64,000 nt of DNA, from the NCBI RefSeq assembly GCF_009192995.1, contig NZ_SDID01000001.1, positions 1 to 64,000 of the forward strand. Reading direction: 5' to 3'. The first letter of the stretch is position 1, and each line of letters opens with the position of its first letter. This DNA comes from Sulfurimonas indica. GTDB taxonomy: Bacteria > Campylobacterota > Campylobacteria > Campylobacterales > Sulfurimonadaceae. The notes under the pieces were generated by a model that worked only from the letters and a program-made list of their open reading frames with translations, had not been told where the DNA came from and searched no databases. A program made the translations under genes and the position numbers. Positions 42,933 to 53,389 of this stretch are shown in pieces.

Positions 42933-43783
42933 TCTCCCCAGTTTAACTTCTCTTTGAGTACATCAAAGTAGTTAAACTCTTCTCTGTGAATAAGTTTAAC
43001 AGTTTTACGTGCCAGTTGGATGTGTATACTCTCCCCAGCTTCAAGCTCATGCTTGTCTTGACCATCTATAATGACAAGCGCTCTGTCTTGCGGTGTTTTC
43101 ATCTCAATGGAAAATTTTCCGGGAAGTACCACAGGACGCTGCGTGAGAGAGTGTGGACAGATTGGCGTAAGAGCAAAAACATTTGTCAGAGGAAAAAGCA
43201 CTGGACCTCCTGCGGAGAGGTTGTAAGCCGTTGAGCCTGTCGGTGTGGAGACAATAACACCATCCCCATAGTAGGTATTAAACGCTTTGGAATCAACAAG
43301 TGTTTCAATATGAATCATATTTGAAACCGATGGACGTGTAATGACGATATCATTAAAAGCATACAGAGTCACTTCATTGTCATGTTCTTGAAATTTTGCC
43401 TCTAAGATTGCTCTCTCATCTACTCTGTACTCCCCTTTTACCAAATGCGCAACAAAATCTTCCAGTTCGTCGATGTTGATGTCTGCTAAAAATCCAAGAT
43501 TCCCTGCATAGACACCAAATACAGGCACATCATGCTTAAATGAACGCCGTACCACAGAGATGAGCGTACCATCACCTCCAAGCGTTACCAAAACATCACA
43601 CTTTTGGCAGAGATTATCAAAGTCCATCCCCATTATCCCTATCATCGCACCACTGATACTCTCTATCGTTACTTCAATATTATGTTTTGTAAAAATCTTT
43701 TCAAGTTTAAAATAACTCTCTTTTAATTCAGGTGATGATGGTCTTAAAATGACGCCGACTCTCTTGATTGTATGCGATTTCAC
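42929..43783 (-). CDS. nadK: NAD kinase
   Basis: A 284-residue protein with VLVTLGGDGTLISVVRRSFKHDVPVFGVYAGNLGFLADI (GGDG motif and NE/D site region) and VSTPTGSTAYNLSAGGPVLFP, the nucleotide-binding signature. It phosphorylates NAD to NADP. Its promoter shares the 89-base gap with aspS, transcribed in the other direction. Confidence 0.95.
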   Translation of the reverse strand: MKSHTIKRVGVILRPSSPELKESYFKLEKIFTKHNIEVTIESISGAMIGIMGMDFDNLCQKCDVLVTLGGDGTLISVVRRSFKHDVPVFGVYAGNLGFLADINIDELEDFVAHLVKGEYRVDERAILEAKFQEHDNEVTLYAFNDIVITRPSVSNMIHIETLVDSKAFNTYYGDGVIVSTPTGSTAYNLSAGGPVLFPLTNVFALTPICPHSLTQRPVVLPGKFSIEMKTPQDRALVIIDGQDKHELEAGESIHIQLARKTVKLIHREEFNYFDVLKEKLNWGD

Positions 43784-43872
43784 GGGATTTCCTGTATCTT
43801 TTTCTTTAATTATACTATTTTATAAGCAAATCTTGGATATAATCGCAAAAATTTTTAAATAGGACTTTAACC

Positions 43873-45630
43873 TTGAGAAGTCATTACTGTACAGATTTAA
43901 GTGAAAAAGATGTTGGCACAGAGGTAACTCTGACTGGTTGGGCAAATAGCTATCGTGACCACGGTGGAATTATCTTCATAGATTTACGTGATAAAACTGG
44001 ACTTATCCAGCTTACTTGTGACCCTGAGGACTCTCCTGAAGCACACAAAGTAGCAGACAGTGTAAGAGATGAGTATGTTTTAATAGCAAAAGGGACAGTA
44101 CGTCTCCGTGGAGAAGGTTTAACAAATCCACGCCTTAAAACAGGTGCTATTGAGATCGTTGTACGTGAGCTCATCATTGAGAACAAATCAGCTCCGCTTC
44201 CATTTGTTATCGGTGATAAAAAAGTTGGTGAAGAGACAACACTGAAGTATCGTTATTTAGAGCTTCGTGACCCATCAATGTACGAGTCTTTCCGTCTTCG
44301 TTCAAAAGCAGCGATCGCAGCTAGAAACATCTTGGATGCAAACGGTTTCTTAGAAGTTGAAACGCCTATACTTACAAAATCTACTCCAGAGGGAGCACGT
44401 GATTACCTTGTACCTTCACGTGTGCATAATGGCGAGTTTTATGCACTGCCACAATCTCCACAGCTTTTCAAACAGCTTTTAATGGTTGGTGGATTTGACA
44501 GATATTTCCAGATCGCAAAATGTTTCCGTGATGAAGATCTACGTGCTGACAGACAGCCTGAATTTACTCAGATAGATGTTGAGATGAGCTTCTGTGACCA
44601 AGAGGATGTCATTAAAGTAGCAGAGGACCTTCTTGAAGCAATGTTTAAAGCGTGTGATGTAGATATCAAGCCTCCATTTAAACGTATCTCTTACAGAGAT
44701 GCTATGGAGTGGTATGGTTCAGACAAACCAGACTTAAGATATGACCTTAAGATGGTAGATGTTATCGATATCTTTGAGCGTTGTGACAATGAGATCTTTA
44801 CAAACATCGCTAAAAACCCACATATCAACCGCATTAAAGCGCTACGTGTTCCAGGTGCTGATTTGGCATTCTCTAAGCGTGAGATGAAAGGTTTTGAAGA
44901 CTTTGTACGTAAGTTTGGTGCGCATGGTCTTGGATACTTCCAGATGAAAGAGGATGGTCTCAAAGGTCCGCTTACGAAGTTCTTCAGCGAAGAAGACATC
45001 CAACTCATCATTGAGAGAACTGAACTTGAAGTAGGTGATGTAGTCTTCTTTGGTGCAGGTGATAAGAAAACTGTACTTGACTATATGGGACGCTTTAGAA
45101 TCTTCATCGCAGAGCATGAGAAAATGAACTTAATTGATAAAGATGCATACGAGTTTGTATGGGTTGTTGATTTTCCAATGTTTGAAGTTGAAGATGGTCG
45201 CGTAAAAGCACTGCACCATCCATTTACTATGCCAAAAAATCTTGATAAAGAAGATGTCGAAGAGATAGAGTCTATCGCTTATGATATCGTTCTTAACGGT
45301 GTTGAGCTTGGTGGTGGGTCTATTCGTATCCATAAAGAAGATATTCAAGAAAGTGTATTTAAACTCCTTGGTATCGATGAAGAGGAAGCTCAAGAGAAGT
45401 TTGGTTTCTTACTTGATGCACTGAAATTTGGTGCGCCTCCACACGGTGGTTTTGCACTTGGATTTGACAGACTTATGATGCTTATCTCTAAAACAGCAAG
45501 CATCCGTGATGTTATCGCATTCCCTAAAACACAAAAAGCTTCTTGTGTACTTACACATGCACCTTCACCGGTTGATAACCAGCAGCTGCGTGACCTTCAT
45601 ATCAGACTGCGTGAGCAGACAAAAGCGTAA
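43873..45630 (+). CDS. aspS: Aspartyl-tRNA synthetase
   Basis: A 585-residue class II enzyme with TTG start. N-terminal OB fold ([32 protein letters not shown]), motif 2 ([33 protein letters not shown]), the bacterial insertion domain, and motif 3 ([17 protein letters not shown]). Campylobacterota enzymes of this type are often non-discriminating (also charge tRNA-Asn); this cannot be decided by eye. It is followed after three bases by adk. Confidence 0.96.
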   Translation: MRSHYCTDLSEKDVGTEVTLTGWANSYRDHGGIIFIDLRDKTGLIQLTCDPEDSPEAHKVADSVRDEYVLIAKGTVRLRGEGLTNPRLKTGAIEIVVRELIIENKSAPLPFVIGDKKVGEETTLKYRYLELRDPSMYESFRLRSKAAIAARNILDANGFLEVETPILTKSTPEGARDYLVPSRVHNGEFYALPQSPQLFKQLLMVGGFDRYFQIAKCFRDEDLRADRQPEFTQIDVEMSFCDQEDVIKVAEDLLEAMFKACDVDIKPPFKRISYRDAMEWYGSDKPDLRYDLKMVDVIDIFERCDNEIFTNIAKNPHINRIKALRVPGADLAFSKREMKGFEDFVRKFGAHGLGYFQMKEDGLKGPLTKFFSEEDIQLIIERTELEVGDVVFFGAGDKKTVLDYMGRFRIFIAEHEKMNLIDKDAYEFVWVVDFPMFEVEDGRVKALHHPFTMPKNLDKEDVEEIESIAYDIVLNGVELGGGSIRIHKEDIQESVFKLLGIDEEEAQEKFGFLLDALKFGAPPHGGFALGFDRLMMLISKTASIRDVIAFPKTQKASCVLTHAPSPVDNQQLRDLHIRLREQTKA

Positions 45631-45633
45631 ACC

Positions 45634-46206
45634 ATGAGTAAAAAACTCTTTTTAATTATCGGAGCTCCCGGCTCTGGTAAAACTACCGACGCAGAACTTA
45701 TCGCAAAAAATCATGACAACATTTCACACTACTCTACCGGAGATATGCTCCGCGCTGAAGTCGCAAGCGGCAGTGAACGCGGTCAGGAGATAGATAGCTA
45801 CATCTCTAAAGGTTTGATTGTTCCTATTAACATCGTAATTGAGACAATTGTCAGTGCCATCAAATCTGCACCGACAGATGTTGTTATCATCGATGGATAC
45901 CCTCGAAGTATAGAGCAGATGATGGAACTAGACAAATATCTGCAAAATCATAATGATGTAGAGCTTGTCAGTGTCATTGAAGTAAGAGTGAGTGAGGAAA
46001 CAGCAAGAGAGCGTGTTCTTGGACGCGCACGTGGTGCAGATGATGATGAAAAGGTCTTTAACAACCGTATGAAGGTCTATACAGAACCACTTCAGGAGAT
46101 TCGTGATTTCTATACTGAAAAAGGCATCTTAAAAGTTATCTCCGGTGAGGGAACTATCGAAGAGATAGTAAGTGAGATGGAAACTTTCATCAGCTCAAAA
46201 CTATAA
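45634..46206 (+). CDS. adk: Adenylate kinase, short Campylobacterota type
   Basis: A 190-residue NMP kinase with [19 protein letters not shown] (P-loop), [20 protein letters not shown] (NMP-binding), [11 protein letters not shown] and [23 protein letters not shown] (short lid). Interconverts AMP, ATP and ADP. The short lid and 190-residue length are the usual form in this phylum. A second, longer adenylate kinase lies at 47688-48338. Confidence 0.9.
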   Translation: MSKKLFLIIGAPGSGKTTDAELIAKNHDNISHYSTGDMLRAEVASGSERGQEIDSYISKGLIVPINIVIETIVSAIKSAPTDVVIIDGYPRSIEQMMELDKYLQNHNDVELVSVIEVRVSEETARERVLGRARGADDDEKVFNNRMKVYTEPLQEIRDFYTEKGILKVISGEGTIEEIVSEMETFISSKL

Positions 46207-46220
46207 AGCAAGGCACTTTT

Positions 46221-47669
46221 TTGCAAAAATTTATACTCAAACTTTTTCCGGAGATTATGATAAAAGGCTCTTCTGCCAAACGCCAGATGACAGGACAGCT
46301 CTATAACAATCTCCTTACCATACTAGAGCGCGTAAACAAAGATATAAAAGTAGTAAAATACTCTGACAAGATAGAGGTCTTTACACCAAAAGAGTTCCTG
46401 CCGGAAGTACGTGAAAAACTTTTAAATACTCCCGGAATTGAACAGATTCTTGAGGTTTTACAGTTCAACGGTATGGACAGTCTTGATAAGATAAAAACAA
46501 AGGTACGTGAGCTTTTTGCCGACTCACTCAAAGATAAAACCTTTGTTGTAAGAGTCAAACGCTCAGGAAAACATGAATTTAAATCAATCGATATCGAGAG
46601 AACGGTTGGTGGACATCTGCTAGCTAACTCTGAGGCAAAAGGTGTACAGCTTAAAAACCCTGATATCACGCTGCAGATGGAACTCATTCAAGACCAGCTC
46701 AATATCATCACAACAAAGTACAAAGGTCTTAGCGGCTTTCCTATCGGTACACAGGGAGATATTCTCTCACTCATGTCAGGTGGATTTGACTCTACGGTAG
46801 CTTCCTACCTTACAATGAAGCGTGGTATAAAAACACACTTTATCTTCTTTAATCTTGGTGGTATGGCTCACGAGATAGGTGTTAAACAGGTTGCACTTTA
46901 TCTCTGGAATAAGTTTGGTTCATCGCATAAAGTAAAATTTATCTCTGTTCCTTTTGATGATGTCATAGAAGAGATTTTTCGCTCTACTCCACCGACATAT
47001 ATGGGTGTAACACTCAAACGTCTTATGCTTATAGCTTCTGAAAAGATTGCAGATACAATGGAGATAGATGCACTTGTAACAGGTGAGAGCATTGCACAGG
47101 TTTCAAGCCAAACACTGCGTAACCTAGCTCTCATAGACCAAGTGACCAACAAACTTGTTCTTCGCCCACTTGCAACGGTTAATAAACCGGAGATTATCAA
47201 CATCGCTAATGAGATAGGCACACGTCATTTTGCAGAAAATATGCCAGAGTACTGTGGTGTTATTTCTCAAAACCCTATCACACATGGTTCATTTAAGCGT
47301 ATGGAGAAAGTTGCACAGAAATTCAACTACGAAGTTTTAGACAAAGCTGTAAAAGATGCTCAACACCTTAGCATTGATGAGATTGTAGAAGATATCTCTA
47401 ATCAAGCACCGATTGAAGTAATAGATGATATCAAAAATGGAAACTATACGGTCATTGATATCCGTCCTGAAGAGGAGTGTATCGAACTACCGTGTGAAAC
47501 ACTTAAAATTCCGTTTCACAAGCTTAAAAAAGAGTTTAAAAAACTACCAAAAGATAAAGAGTATCTACTCTACTGTGATAAAGGGATTATGAGCCAGCTC
47601 CATGCACAATATCTGCGTGATGCAGATGAAGCTGAAAATGTGAAGGTTTATAGACCGAAAGAAGAGTAA
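46221..47669 (+). CDS. thiI: tRNA 4-thiouridine synthase ThiI with rhodanese domain
   Basis: A 482-residue protein with TTG start. N-terminal ferredoxin-like/THUMP region (FAVRVKRSG-like VVRVKRSGKHEFKSIDIERTVGGHLL), PP-loop SLMSGGFDSTVASYLTMKRG, and C-terminal rhodanese domain with YLLYCDKGIMSQLHAQYLRD (persulphide Cys) and NVKVYRP. It inserts sulphur at U8 of tRNA and can feed thiamine thiazole synthesis. Directly downstream of adk by 14 bases. Confidence 0.93.
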   Translation: MQKFILKLFPEIMIKGSSAKRQMTGQLYNNLLTILERVNKDIKVVKYSDKIEVFTPKEFLPEVREKLLNTPGIEQILEVLQFNGMDSLDKIKTKVRELFADSLKDKTFVVRVKRSGKHEFKSIDIERTVGGHLLANSEAKGVQLKNPDITLQMELIQDQLNIITTKYKGLSGFPIGTQGDILSLMSGGFDSTVASYLTMKRGIKTHFIFFNLGGMAHEIGVKQVALYLWNKFGSSHKVKFISVPFDDVIEEIFRSTPPTYMGVTLKRLMLIASEKIADTMEIDALVTGESIAQVSSQTLRNLALIDQVTNKLVLRPLATVNKPEIINIANEIGTRHFAENMPEYCGVISQNPITHGSFKRMEKVAQKFNYEVLDKAVKDAQHLSIDEIVEDISNQAPIEVIDDIKNGNYTVIDIRPEEECIELPCETLKIPFHKLKKEFKKLPKDKEYLLYCDKGIMSQLHAQYLRDADEAENVKVYRPKEE

Positions 47670-47682
47670 AAAATACTCTTCT
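47660..47682. terminator. Bidirectional terminator between thiI and adk
   Basis: AGAAGAGTA (47660-47668) and TACTCTTCT (47674-47682) form a nine-base-pair stem with an AAAAA loop that includes the thiI stop codon. It lies between two converging genes, so it can serve both transcripts, although T-runs are short. Confidence 0.6.
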
Positions 47683-47687
47683 TCTTA

Positions 47688-48386
<699 letters not shown>

Positions 48387-48391
48387 TTAAA

Positions 48392-48682
48392 TTAATCTTC
48401 TTCTACAAAGCCAAAATCTTCATCATCACTGCCGCGTTGTGCCATCTCGATATCTTCGATAAGCTCTTTTGCTTCTTCTTCGTCCATCTCACCCTCTTTT
48501 ATATCCGCTAAAACATCTTCAAGATCAGCTTTGAACTCACGGAGCTCTTCGATCTCCTCTTTCGCATCTTCGCTTGCTTCTTTATTATCAGCGATCTCTT
48601 CAAAGATCTCATCTAAACGATCATTGATGTCAGGAATAACTCCATTTGCTATCAAATCTTCTAATTTTTTCATGTGTGACAT
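48392..48682 (-). CDS. Acidic helical protein, unknown function
   Basis: A 96-residue, very acidic protein of helical heptads (EIADNKEASEDAKEEIEELREFKADLEDVLADIKEGEMDEEEAKELIEDIEMAQR), probably a soluble coiled coil. An AAGGTG site precedes the start. Transcribed toward the adenylate kinase gene, with a 53-base gap, possibly one transcript. I do not recognise the family. Confidence 0.65.
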   Translation of the reverse strand: MSHMKKLEDLIANGVIPDINDRLDEIFEEIADNKEASEDAKEEIEELREFKADLEDVLADIKEGEMDEEEAKELIEDIEMAQRGSDDEDFGFVEED

Positions 48683-48729
48683 ATATCTACACCTTTATTT
48701 ATTTTTTAGAATTATACTATAATTTGTCT

Positions 48730-49461
48730 ATGAATTTTTATGTAGTAATAATCGGAACAGAGATATTAAACGGTAGACGGCAGGACAAACACTTTGAATT
48801 TGTCAAAAATAAACTTGCAAAATACAATCACGAACTATTTGCCTCTTTTGTCATTAAAGATGATGTAGAACTCATTACAAGAACCTATGAGATGATAAAA
48901 GCGGATAAAGAGGCTGTTATGTTCTCTTTTGGCGGTATAGGCTCAACACCTGATGATCTCACGCGTGAGATTGCTGCAAAGGTTTTTAGAAACTCTCCAC
49001 TTATCACGCATGAAAAATTTAAAAAAGATATCATTAAACAGTTTGGTGATGGTGCCTACCCACATCGTATCCGTATGGCAGATCTACCGCCGGATGTAGA
49101 ACTGCTTTTTAATCCAGTTAACAATATGTCTGGTTTTTCACTCGATAGACGTTTCTTCTTTGTGCCCGGTTTTCCGTCTATGGCACATCCAATGATTACA
49201 GAAGCAATAGAAAAACACTTCTCAAACAGTAAGAAAAAGTATAGATACACGCTCTTTGCAAAAACAAGTGAAGAGTCACTCATCTCTTTGATGCAACAAC
49301 TACCAAAGAGCATTGAGCTCTCATCTTTACCTATGTTTATCGACGGCAAACCAAATGTAGAGCTCTCTCTTAGCGGAGAGAATAAAGAGGAGATAGAACA
49401 CTACTTTGAACTCTTTAAAAAAGAGCTCCAAAATAAAAAAATTGATTATAATTTAAAATAA
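48730..49461 (+). CDS. MoaB/CinA-N-like molybdopterin-binding-domain protein
   Basis: Start at 48730 (MNFYVVIIGTEILNGRRQDKHF). The 243-residue product has the MoCF-binding motif VVIIGTEILNGRR and VMFSFGGIGSTPDDLTREIAAKVF (GGxGxxxDD), the core of CinA-N/MoaB-like domains. There is no C-terminal nicotinamide-nucleotide amidase half. Such stand-alone proteins are often annotated as competence-damage or molybdopterin-binding proteins; true activity is not clear. Confidence 0.8.
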   Translation: MNFYVVIIGTEILNGRRQDKHFEFVKNKLAKYNHELFASFVIKDDVELITRTYEMIKADKEAVMFSFGGIGSTPDDLTREIAAKVFRNSPLITHEKFKKDIIKQFGDGAYPHRIRMADLPPDVELLFNPVNNMSGFSLDRRFFFVPGFPSMAHPMITEAIEKHFSNSKKKYRYTLFAKTSEESLISLMQQLPKSIELSSLPMFIDGKPNVELSLSGENKEEIEHYFELFKKELQNKKIDYNLK

Positions 49462-49510
49462 TAATGGATAATGTCGATATATAGACTATCAAAAGTCAAG
49501 GAATTTTACC

Positions 49511-49639
49511 ATGTTGATTTGGTTATTGGTACTTTTATTGCTTATCTCTTTTATATATGTTGTTTATCGTATTGTTTACCTTCCTCCAAAAGAAGATCTA
49601 AACAATGAAAAAGAACACCACTATACTTTTAAAATATAA
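49511..49639 (+). CDS. 42-residue membrane protein
   Basis: The frame MLIWLLVLLLLISFIYVVYR...PPKEDLNNEKEHHYTFKI has AAGGA eight bases before its ATG, one membrane helix at residues 2-22 and a charged tail. It lies in the 190-base gap after the MoaB-like gene and ends 12 bases before the next gene, so it is probably the first gene of a small operon. No function is known. Confidence 0.6.
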   Translation: MLIWLLVLLLLISFIYVVYRIVYLPPKEDLNNEKEHHYTFKI

Positions 49640-49651
49640 GCGAGAAAACTC

Positions 49652-50263
49652 ATGGCAATTGCAATGAACAACCATGTCTTTAAAGGGCACAGAACACTTT
49701 TAGGCAATAAATTTGTAACCTATGGTGAACTTGAACTTCCAACACGTTTTGATATCTATCCTACTTCTAAAAGCGGGTTTGACTGGGGCAACAGCTCTCT
49801 TGGGTCTAATCAACTGGCTTTTTCTATGCTCTTTCAACTCAGCTCTCAAGAGTTAGCAGAAAAATATGCCGAGCAGTTTATGCGTGATGTAGTCAGAGGT
49901 CTACATACAAGAGACTGGGTTTTGAGTGCTTCTGATGTACTGGAGTGGATAGAGAAGCATTGTGAACTTCCTAAAGAGAAACGTAATGAGCCAAAAGTAA
50001 AAGTCAAAGCTGCCAACAACATAAAAAAAGCCAAAAAGAGTAAATCAAATGTTGTAAAAGATATCTGTAAAGAGCTAGATATCACACAAAAGCAACTCGC
50101 AGAAATCCTTGAAGTACCGGAAGGGACTGTAAGTAGCTGGGCTGTTAAAAATGAAATACCACGTCTTGGGAAAAAAGCCATAGAATTCTACATCCAAAAT
50201 CGTAAAAATCAAAAAATAGTTGACAGCTACAGAAGTTTTATAGAGCTTCTGCAAGCATCATAA
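49652..50263 (+). CDS. DUF6166-like protein with C-terminal HTH
   Basis: A 203-residue protein. The N-terminal ~115 residues (HVFKGHRTLLGNKFVTYGELELPTRFDIYPTSKSGFDWGNSSLGSNQLAFSMLFQL...) resemble the DUF6166 family of unknown role. A lysine-rich linker leads to an HTH of XRE/Cro type near 137-168 (ICKELDITQKQLAEILEVPEGTVSSWAVKNEIP). It is followed after eight bases by a small RHH-like gene. Probable DNA-binding regulator; target unknown. Confidence 0.65.
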   Translation: MAIAMNNHVFKGHRTLLGNKFVTYGELELPTRFDIYPTSKSGFDWGNSSLGSNQLAFSMLFQLSSQELAEKYAEQFMRDVVRGLHTRDWVLSASDVLEWIEKHCELPKEKRNEPKVKVKAANNIKKAKKSKSNVVKDICKELDITQKQLAEILEVPEGTVSSWAVKNEIPRLGKKAIEFYIQNRKNQKIVDSYRSFIELLQAS

Positions 50264-50271
50264 GGACAAAA

Positions 50272-50463
50272 ATGAAACCAAAAGATGAAGTAACAAGAAG
50301 TCTGCTGATAGACAGAGAAACATGGGATGATGCGATGCGATACTCACGTGAGCGCTACAAGATGAGTCTCTCCAAAGTTATAGAATCACTTCTGCAGGAG
50401 TGGCTTATAAAAGAGAAACGTAAACCACTTGACAACTCAAAACAGGCAAAGTTTTTCGAATAG
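50272..50463 (+). CDS. Small ribbon-helix-helix-like protein
   Basis: A 63-residue basic protein, TRSLLIDRETWDDAMRYSRERYKMSLSKVIESLLQEWLIKEKRK, with the strand-helix-helix profile of RHH DNA-binding proteins. It lies eight bases after the DUF6166-HTH gene. No toxin-like gene adjoins, so an antitoxin role is not supported. Confidence 0.6.
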   Translation: MKPKDEVTRSLLIDRETWDDAMRYSRERYKMSLSKVIESLLQEWLIKEKRKPLDNSKQAKFFE

Positions 50464-50478
50464 CTTTCGCTTTATCTA

Positions 50479-50982
50479 CTATCTTGCATAGTTTGTGTTT
50501 TGTGGAGCTTCAGGATCATAATCAAGAAGTTCTAAAACAGATTTTTTATTCATTTTTCTTGCAAAGTCAATAGCTGTAAAACCTTTTGTGTCTTTAGCAT
50601 GTTGATTTGCACCTTTTTCAAGCAAGAGCTTTGCTATCTCTACTCTTCCATAGCATGCAGCAGCCATTAAAGCTGTAAAGCCACTTTTTCTATTTGTCTT
50701 GTTAACATCCAAGCCTTTTTCAAGCAGATATGCAACCATCCATCGGTTATCATAAGTGATCGCCATATCGAAGATACTCACACCCTCATCATCAAAGTCA
50801 AAGATATCTGCTCCGCTCTCAATAAGCAGAGTAAGTACCTCTTCATCGCATCCTGCACGTAAAGCACATGCAAGTACAGATTCCCCTGCCTCGTTTGTCT
50901 CTTGCAGGTCTGCACCGTTTTTAATATATTTTTTAATACCAAGATAGTCGTTATTTTTTAAAAGTTCCAGCCATTTATTCAT
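50479..50982 (-). CDS. Ankyrin-repeat protein
   Basis: A 167-residue protein built of about four ankyrin repeats, for example NEAGESVLACALRAGCDEEVLTLLIESGADIF, DDEGVSIFDMAITYDNRWMVAYLLEKGLDVN, RKSGFTALMAAACYGRVEIAKLLLEKGANQ and DTKGFTAIDFARKMNKKSVLELL. No signal peptide. Ankyrin proteins mediate protein contacts; the partner is unknown. Confidence 0.85.
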   Translation of the reverse strand: MNKWLELLKNNDYLGIKKYIKNGADLQETNEAGESVLACALRAGCDEEVLTLLIESGADIFDFDDEGVSIFDMAITYDNRWMVAYLLEKGLDVNKTNRKSGFTALMAAACYGRVEIAKLLLEKGANQHAKDTKGFTAIDFARKMNKKSVLELLDYDPEAPQNTNYAR

Positions 50983-51058
50983 AATGACAGTATAGTAAAA
51001 TTTTTATTAGTTGTTTTTATGTATAATTCGCATAACAAATTAATTAAGCGAGAATTCA

Positions 51059-52258
51059 ATGGAAGTCATTCAAACAACTGATGCTTTTAAAGCACTCATA
51101 GAAAATATAAAAACAGATACACCAAATTATAAAGACCCTTTAGCATTTGGTATCTGTCGTGTAGATTTAGGTCAATTAAACGTAGATAAATCTCTTCAGG
51201 CTACATATCCACTTATCAACTGGGATGAGAACTTTGGTAGTGCGGCAATTTTCATAAGAGCACTTGCAGAACAAGGTATAGAGGTAGACTTCTCTCAAAA
51301 TGAAGTTGTTTGTAACATCAACTTAGAGTTTTTAAAATCATGTCTTAATGCATTTACTCCTTACAGTGATGAAGCATACGGTGATGCACACAAAAATATT
51401 CAGGTTGTATCAGCTCTTTATTCTCAAATCGTAAATAACGGTTCATTCGAGGGTGAGTTCAAAGTATGTTTCATCTTCGAAGATGCAGCTTTAGAGTCTG
51501 TAGAAGCGACATATCTTAAACTTTATGCGATTTCTCAGGCTAAAGTTGGTCTGCGTGAGATCAACCTAAACGGTGCATTTGGAGCATTACCAAATGTTGC
51601 ATGGTCGAACGGTCAGCCAATTGAGCTTGATTACCTGCGTGAGTTTGAGATTGAGTTAAAACTCTCTGGTGAGTATCCACATATTGACTTTGTAGATAAA
51701 TTTCCAAGATTCCTACAGCACATCATCCCAGCGGACAATACACGTATTTTAGATACTGCTAAAGTTCGTTTTGGTGCACAACTGGCAGCGGGAACTACTG
51801 TAATGCCGGGTGCTTCATACATCAACTTCAATGCCGGAACTACTGGTGTAAGTATGGTTGAAGGGCGTATCTCTTCATCTGCTATCGTTGGTGATGGTAG
51901 TGATGTTGGTGGTGGTGCTTCAATCCTTGGTGTACTTTCTGGAACTGATGGAAATCCAATCAGTGTTGGTAAGAACTGCCTATTAGGAGCAAATTCTGTA
52001 TGTGGTATTCCTTTAGGTGATGCATGTATCATTGATGCAGGTCTTGCAATACTCGAAGGAACAAAAATCGGTATCTACTCTGCTGAACTAGAGAAGATCA
52101 AAGAGGTAAACAGTGGTGTGTCTATCGAAGGTGAAATCTTCAAAGGAAAACAGCTCGCAGGCCTTAATGGTCTTCACTTCAGACAAAACTCTTTAACAGG
52201 TGAGATCACGGCTTCTCGTTCCACAAGAGAAGTAAAACTTAACGCTGAACTTCACTAA
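51059..52258 (+). CDS. dapD: Tetrahydrodipicolinate N-succinyltransferase
   Basis: A 399-residue enzyme. The C-terminal half is a left-handed beta-helix with hexapeptide repeats (AGTTVMPGASYINFNAGTTGVSMVEGRISSSAIVGDGSDVGGGASILGVLSG), a DapD signature; GKNCLLGANSVCGIPLGDACIIDAGLAILEGTKI follows. It makes N-succinyl-amino-oxopimelate for lysine and meso-DAP. The long N-terminal domain is typical of this phylum. A hairpin terminator follows. Confidence 0.92.
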   Translation: MEVIQTTDAFKALIENIKTDTPNYKDPLAFGICRVDLGQLNVDKSLQATYPLINWDENFGSAAIFIRALAEQGIEVDFSQNEVVCNINLEFLKSCLNAFTPYSDEAYGDAHKNIQVVSALYSQIVNNGSFEGEFKVCFIFEDAALESVEATYLKLYAISQAKVGLREINLNGAFGALPNVAWSNGQPIELDYLREFEIELKLSGEYPHIDFVDKFPRFLQHIIPADNTRILDTAKVRFGAQLAAGTTVMPGASYINFNAGTTGVSMVEGRISSSAIVGDGSDVGGGASILGVLSGTDGNPISVGKNCLLGANSVCGIPLGDACIIDAGLAILEGTKIGIYSAELEKIKEVNSGVSIEGEIFKGKQLAGLNGLHFRQNSLTGEITASRSTREVKLNAELH

Positions 52259-52265
52259 TACCTTT

Positions 52266-52293
52266 GAGCTGCTCTTTGTGAGTGGCTCTTTTT
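52266..52293 (+). terminator. Rho-independent terminator after dapD
   Basis: GAGC (52266-52269) and GCTC (52285-52288) with inner CTC/GAG pairs make a stem with a TG/TG internal mismatch and a TTTGT loop, followed by five T residues at 52289-52293. Confidence 0.6.
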
Positions 52294-52361
52294 ACTACTA
52301 ACACTCTACTAACTATTTTATACAATACTTTCACTACAAACAAAAAATAAAAGGACTTACA

Positions 52362-53045
52362 ATGAAAAAACTCATTAGCATATCAATTTTGGTTTCTTCA
52401 CTACTCTTTGGGGCAGAGACATATACACAATTTTTAAACACTGCTGTAGAGGATGCTTATGATATTCACAACTATTCTAAAGAAAAAATGGAACAGATGG
52501 CACAAAGTGACAATAAGTTACAAGCATACAGCAAAAAATTAGAGTCTTATGAAGCTAAAATATCTAGCTTTTTAGAGAGTCAGACAAAAGAAAGCTTTGA
52601 ATCAAAAGGGGATGCACAAAAAGCACTTAATAAACTTGAAGAGCTTTCTTTGCAAAGTGTAGTTTTGGCAAAAACTGTTACCTACCTTGCTTCCCACCAA
52701 GCTGATAATGCGAATGAGAGTTACAACAATACAATTCAGACTACATCAAAAACAATTTTAAGACTCTCAGATGATATTGGTGTTATGGCAGACAGAATTT
52801 TACTGATGGCAAAAGAGATAGGTATCATGGCAGACAGAATAGTAGAGACGCAAGAAATTCAATCTAAAAACCTTATAGCAACACAAAAACTTGCACAATA
52901 CGCAATGACTTTAACTGATGCACAAGCAACGGCTACAAGAGATAATGTACATAATAATATGAACGCAGGCATGTCAAATATGAACATGAACATTAATCAA
53001 ATGCAGTCACAACAAGCATCGCAAGCAACAATTCCAATGCATTAG
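52362..53045 (+). CDS. Secreted coiled-coil protein, unknown function
   Basis: A 227-residue protein with a signal peptide (MKKLISISILVSSLLFGAE). The body is long helices, with an internal repeat SDDIGVMADRILLMAKEIGIMADRIVETQ and a C-terminal Met/Asn/Gln-rich tail (NMNAGMSNMNMNINQMQSQQ). It probably forms a periplasmic or surface coiled coil. It lies between dapD and a rod-like flagellar gene; no family is recognised. Confidence 0.7.
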   Translation: MKKLISISILVSSLLFGAETYTQFLNTAVEDAYDIHNYSKEKMEQMAQSDNKLQAYSKKLESYEAKISSFLESQTKESFESKGDAQKALNKLEELSLQSVVLAKTVTYLASHQADNANESYNNTIQTTSKTILRLSDDIGVMADRILLMAKEIGIMADRIVETQEIQSKNLIATQKLAQYAMTLTDAQATATRDNVHNNMNAGMSNMNMNINQMQSQQASQATIPMH

Positions 53046-53083
53046 CATTTATGCTATAATTGTAAATAGATGAGGAGTTGACT

Positions 53084-53389
53084 ATGAGTATTTCAAACAA
53101 TGTGTCGTCCCTACAGGCAAATCAAGTATTTATGAATACAAATGCAAATAATATTGCCAATGTAAATACAGACGGTTTTATCCCTACTAATACACGTATG
53201 GTTGATGAAAAGACCTCTGTTCGTGCAACAACGAGACTAGCCGATGATAACGGTTCTACAAAAAGCCAGACAGATTTAGCCAAAGAGCTGCCTGACCAAA
53301 TTACAATCGGTGGTGTAGCAGAAGCAAATGTTGCTGCTATCAAAACTCAAGATGAAATGTTTGGCTCACTCTTAGATATAAAAGCCTAA
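53084..53389 (+). CDS. Short flagellar rod/hook-type protein
   Basis: Start at 53084 has GAGGAG six bases upstream (a TTG at 53078 lacks one). The 101-residue product carries the rod signature VSSLQANQVFMNTNANNIANVNTDGFIPTN at its N-terminus and a C-terminal helix (AAIKTQDEMFGSLLDIKA) like FlgB/FlgC, but it is shorter than FlgC (about 135). A TATAAT lies at 53055-53060. It may be an accessory or reduced rod protein. Confidence 0.7.
   Translation: MSISNNVSSLQANQVFMNTNANNIANVNTDGFIPTNTRMVDEKTSVRATTRLADDNGSTKSQTDLAKELPDQITIGGVAEANVAAIKTQDEMFGSLLDIKA

Noticed and set aside
50272-50463. Antitoxin of a toxin-antitoxin pair
   Set aside because: No toxin-sized partner with known motif adjoins; the preceding gene is a larger HTH protein.
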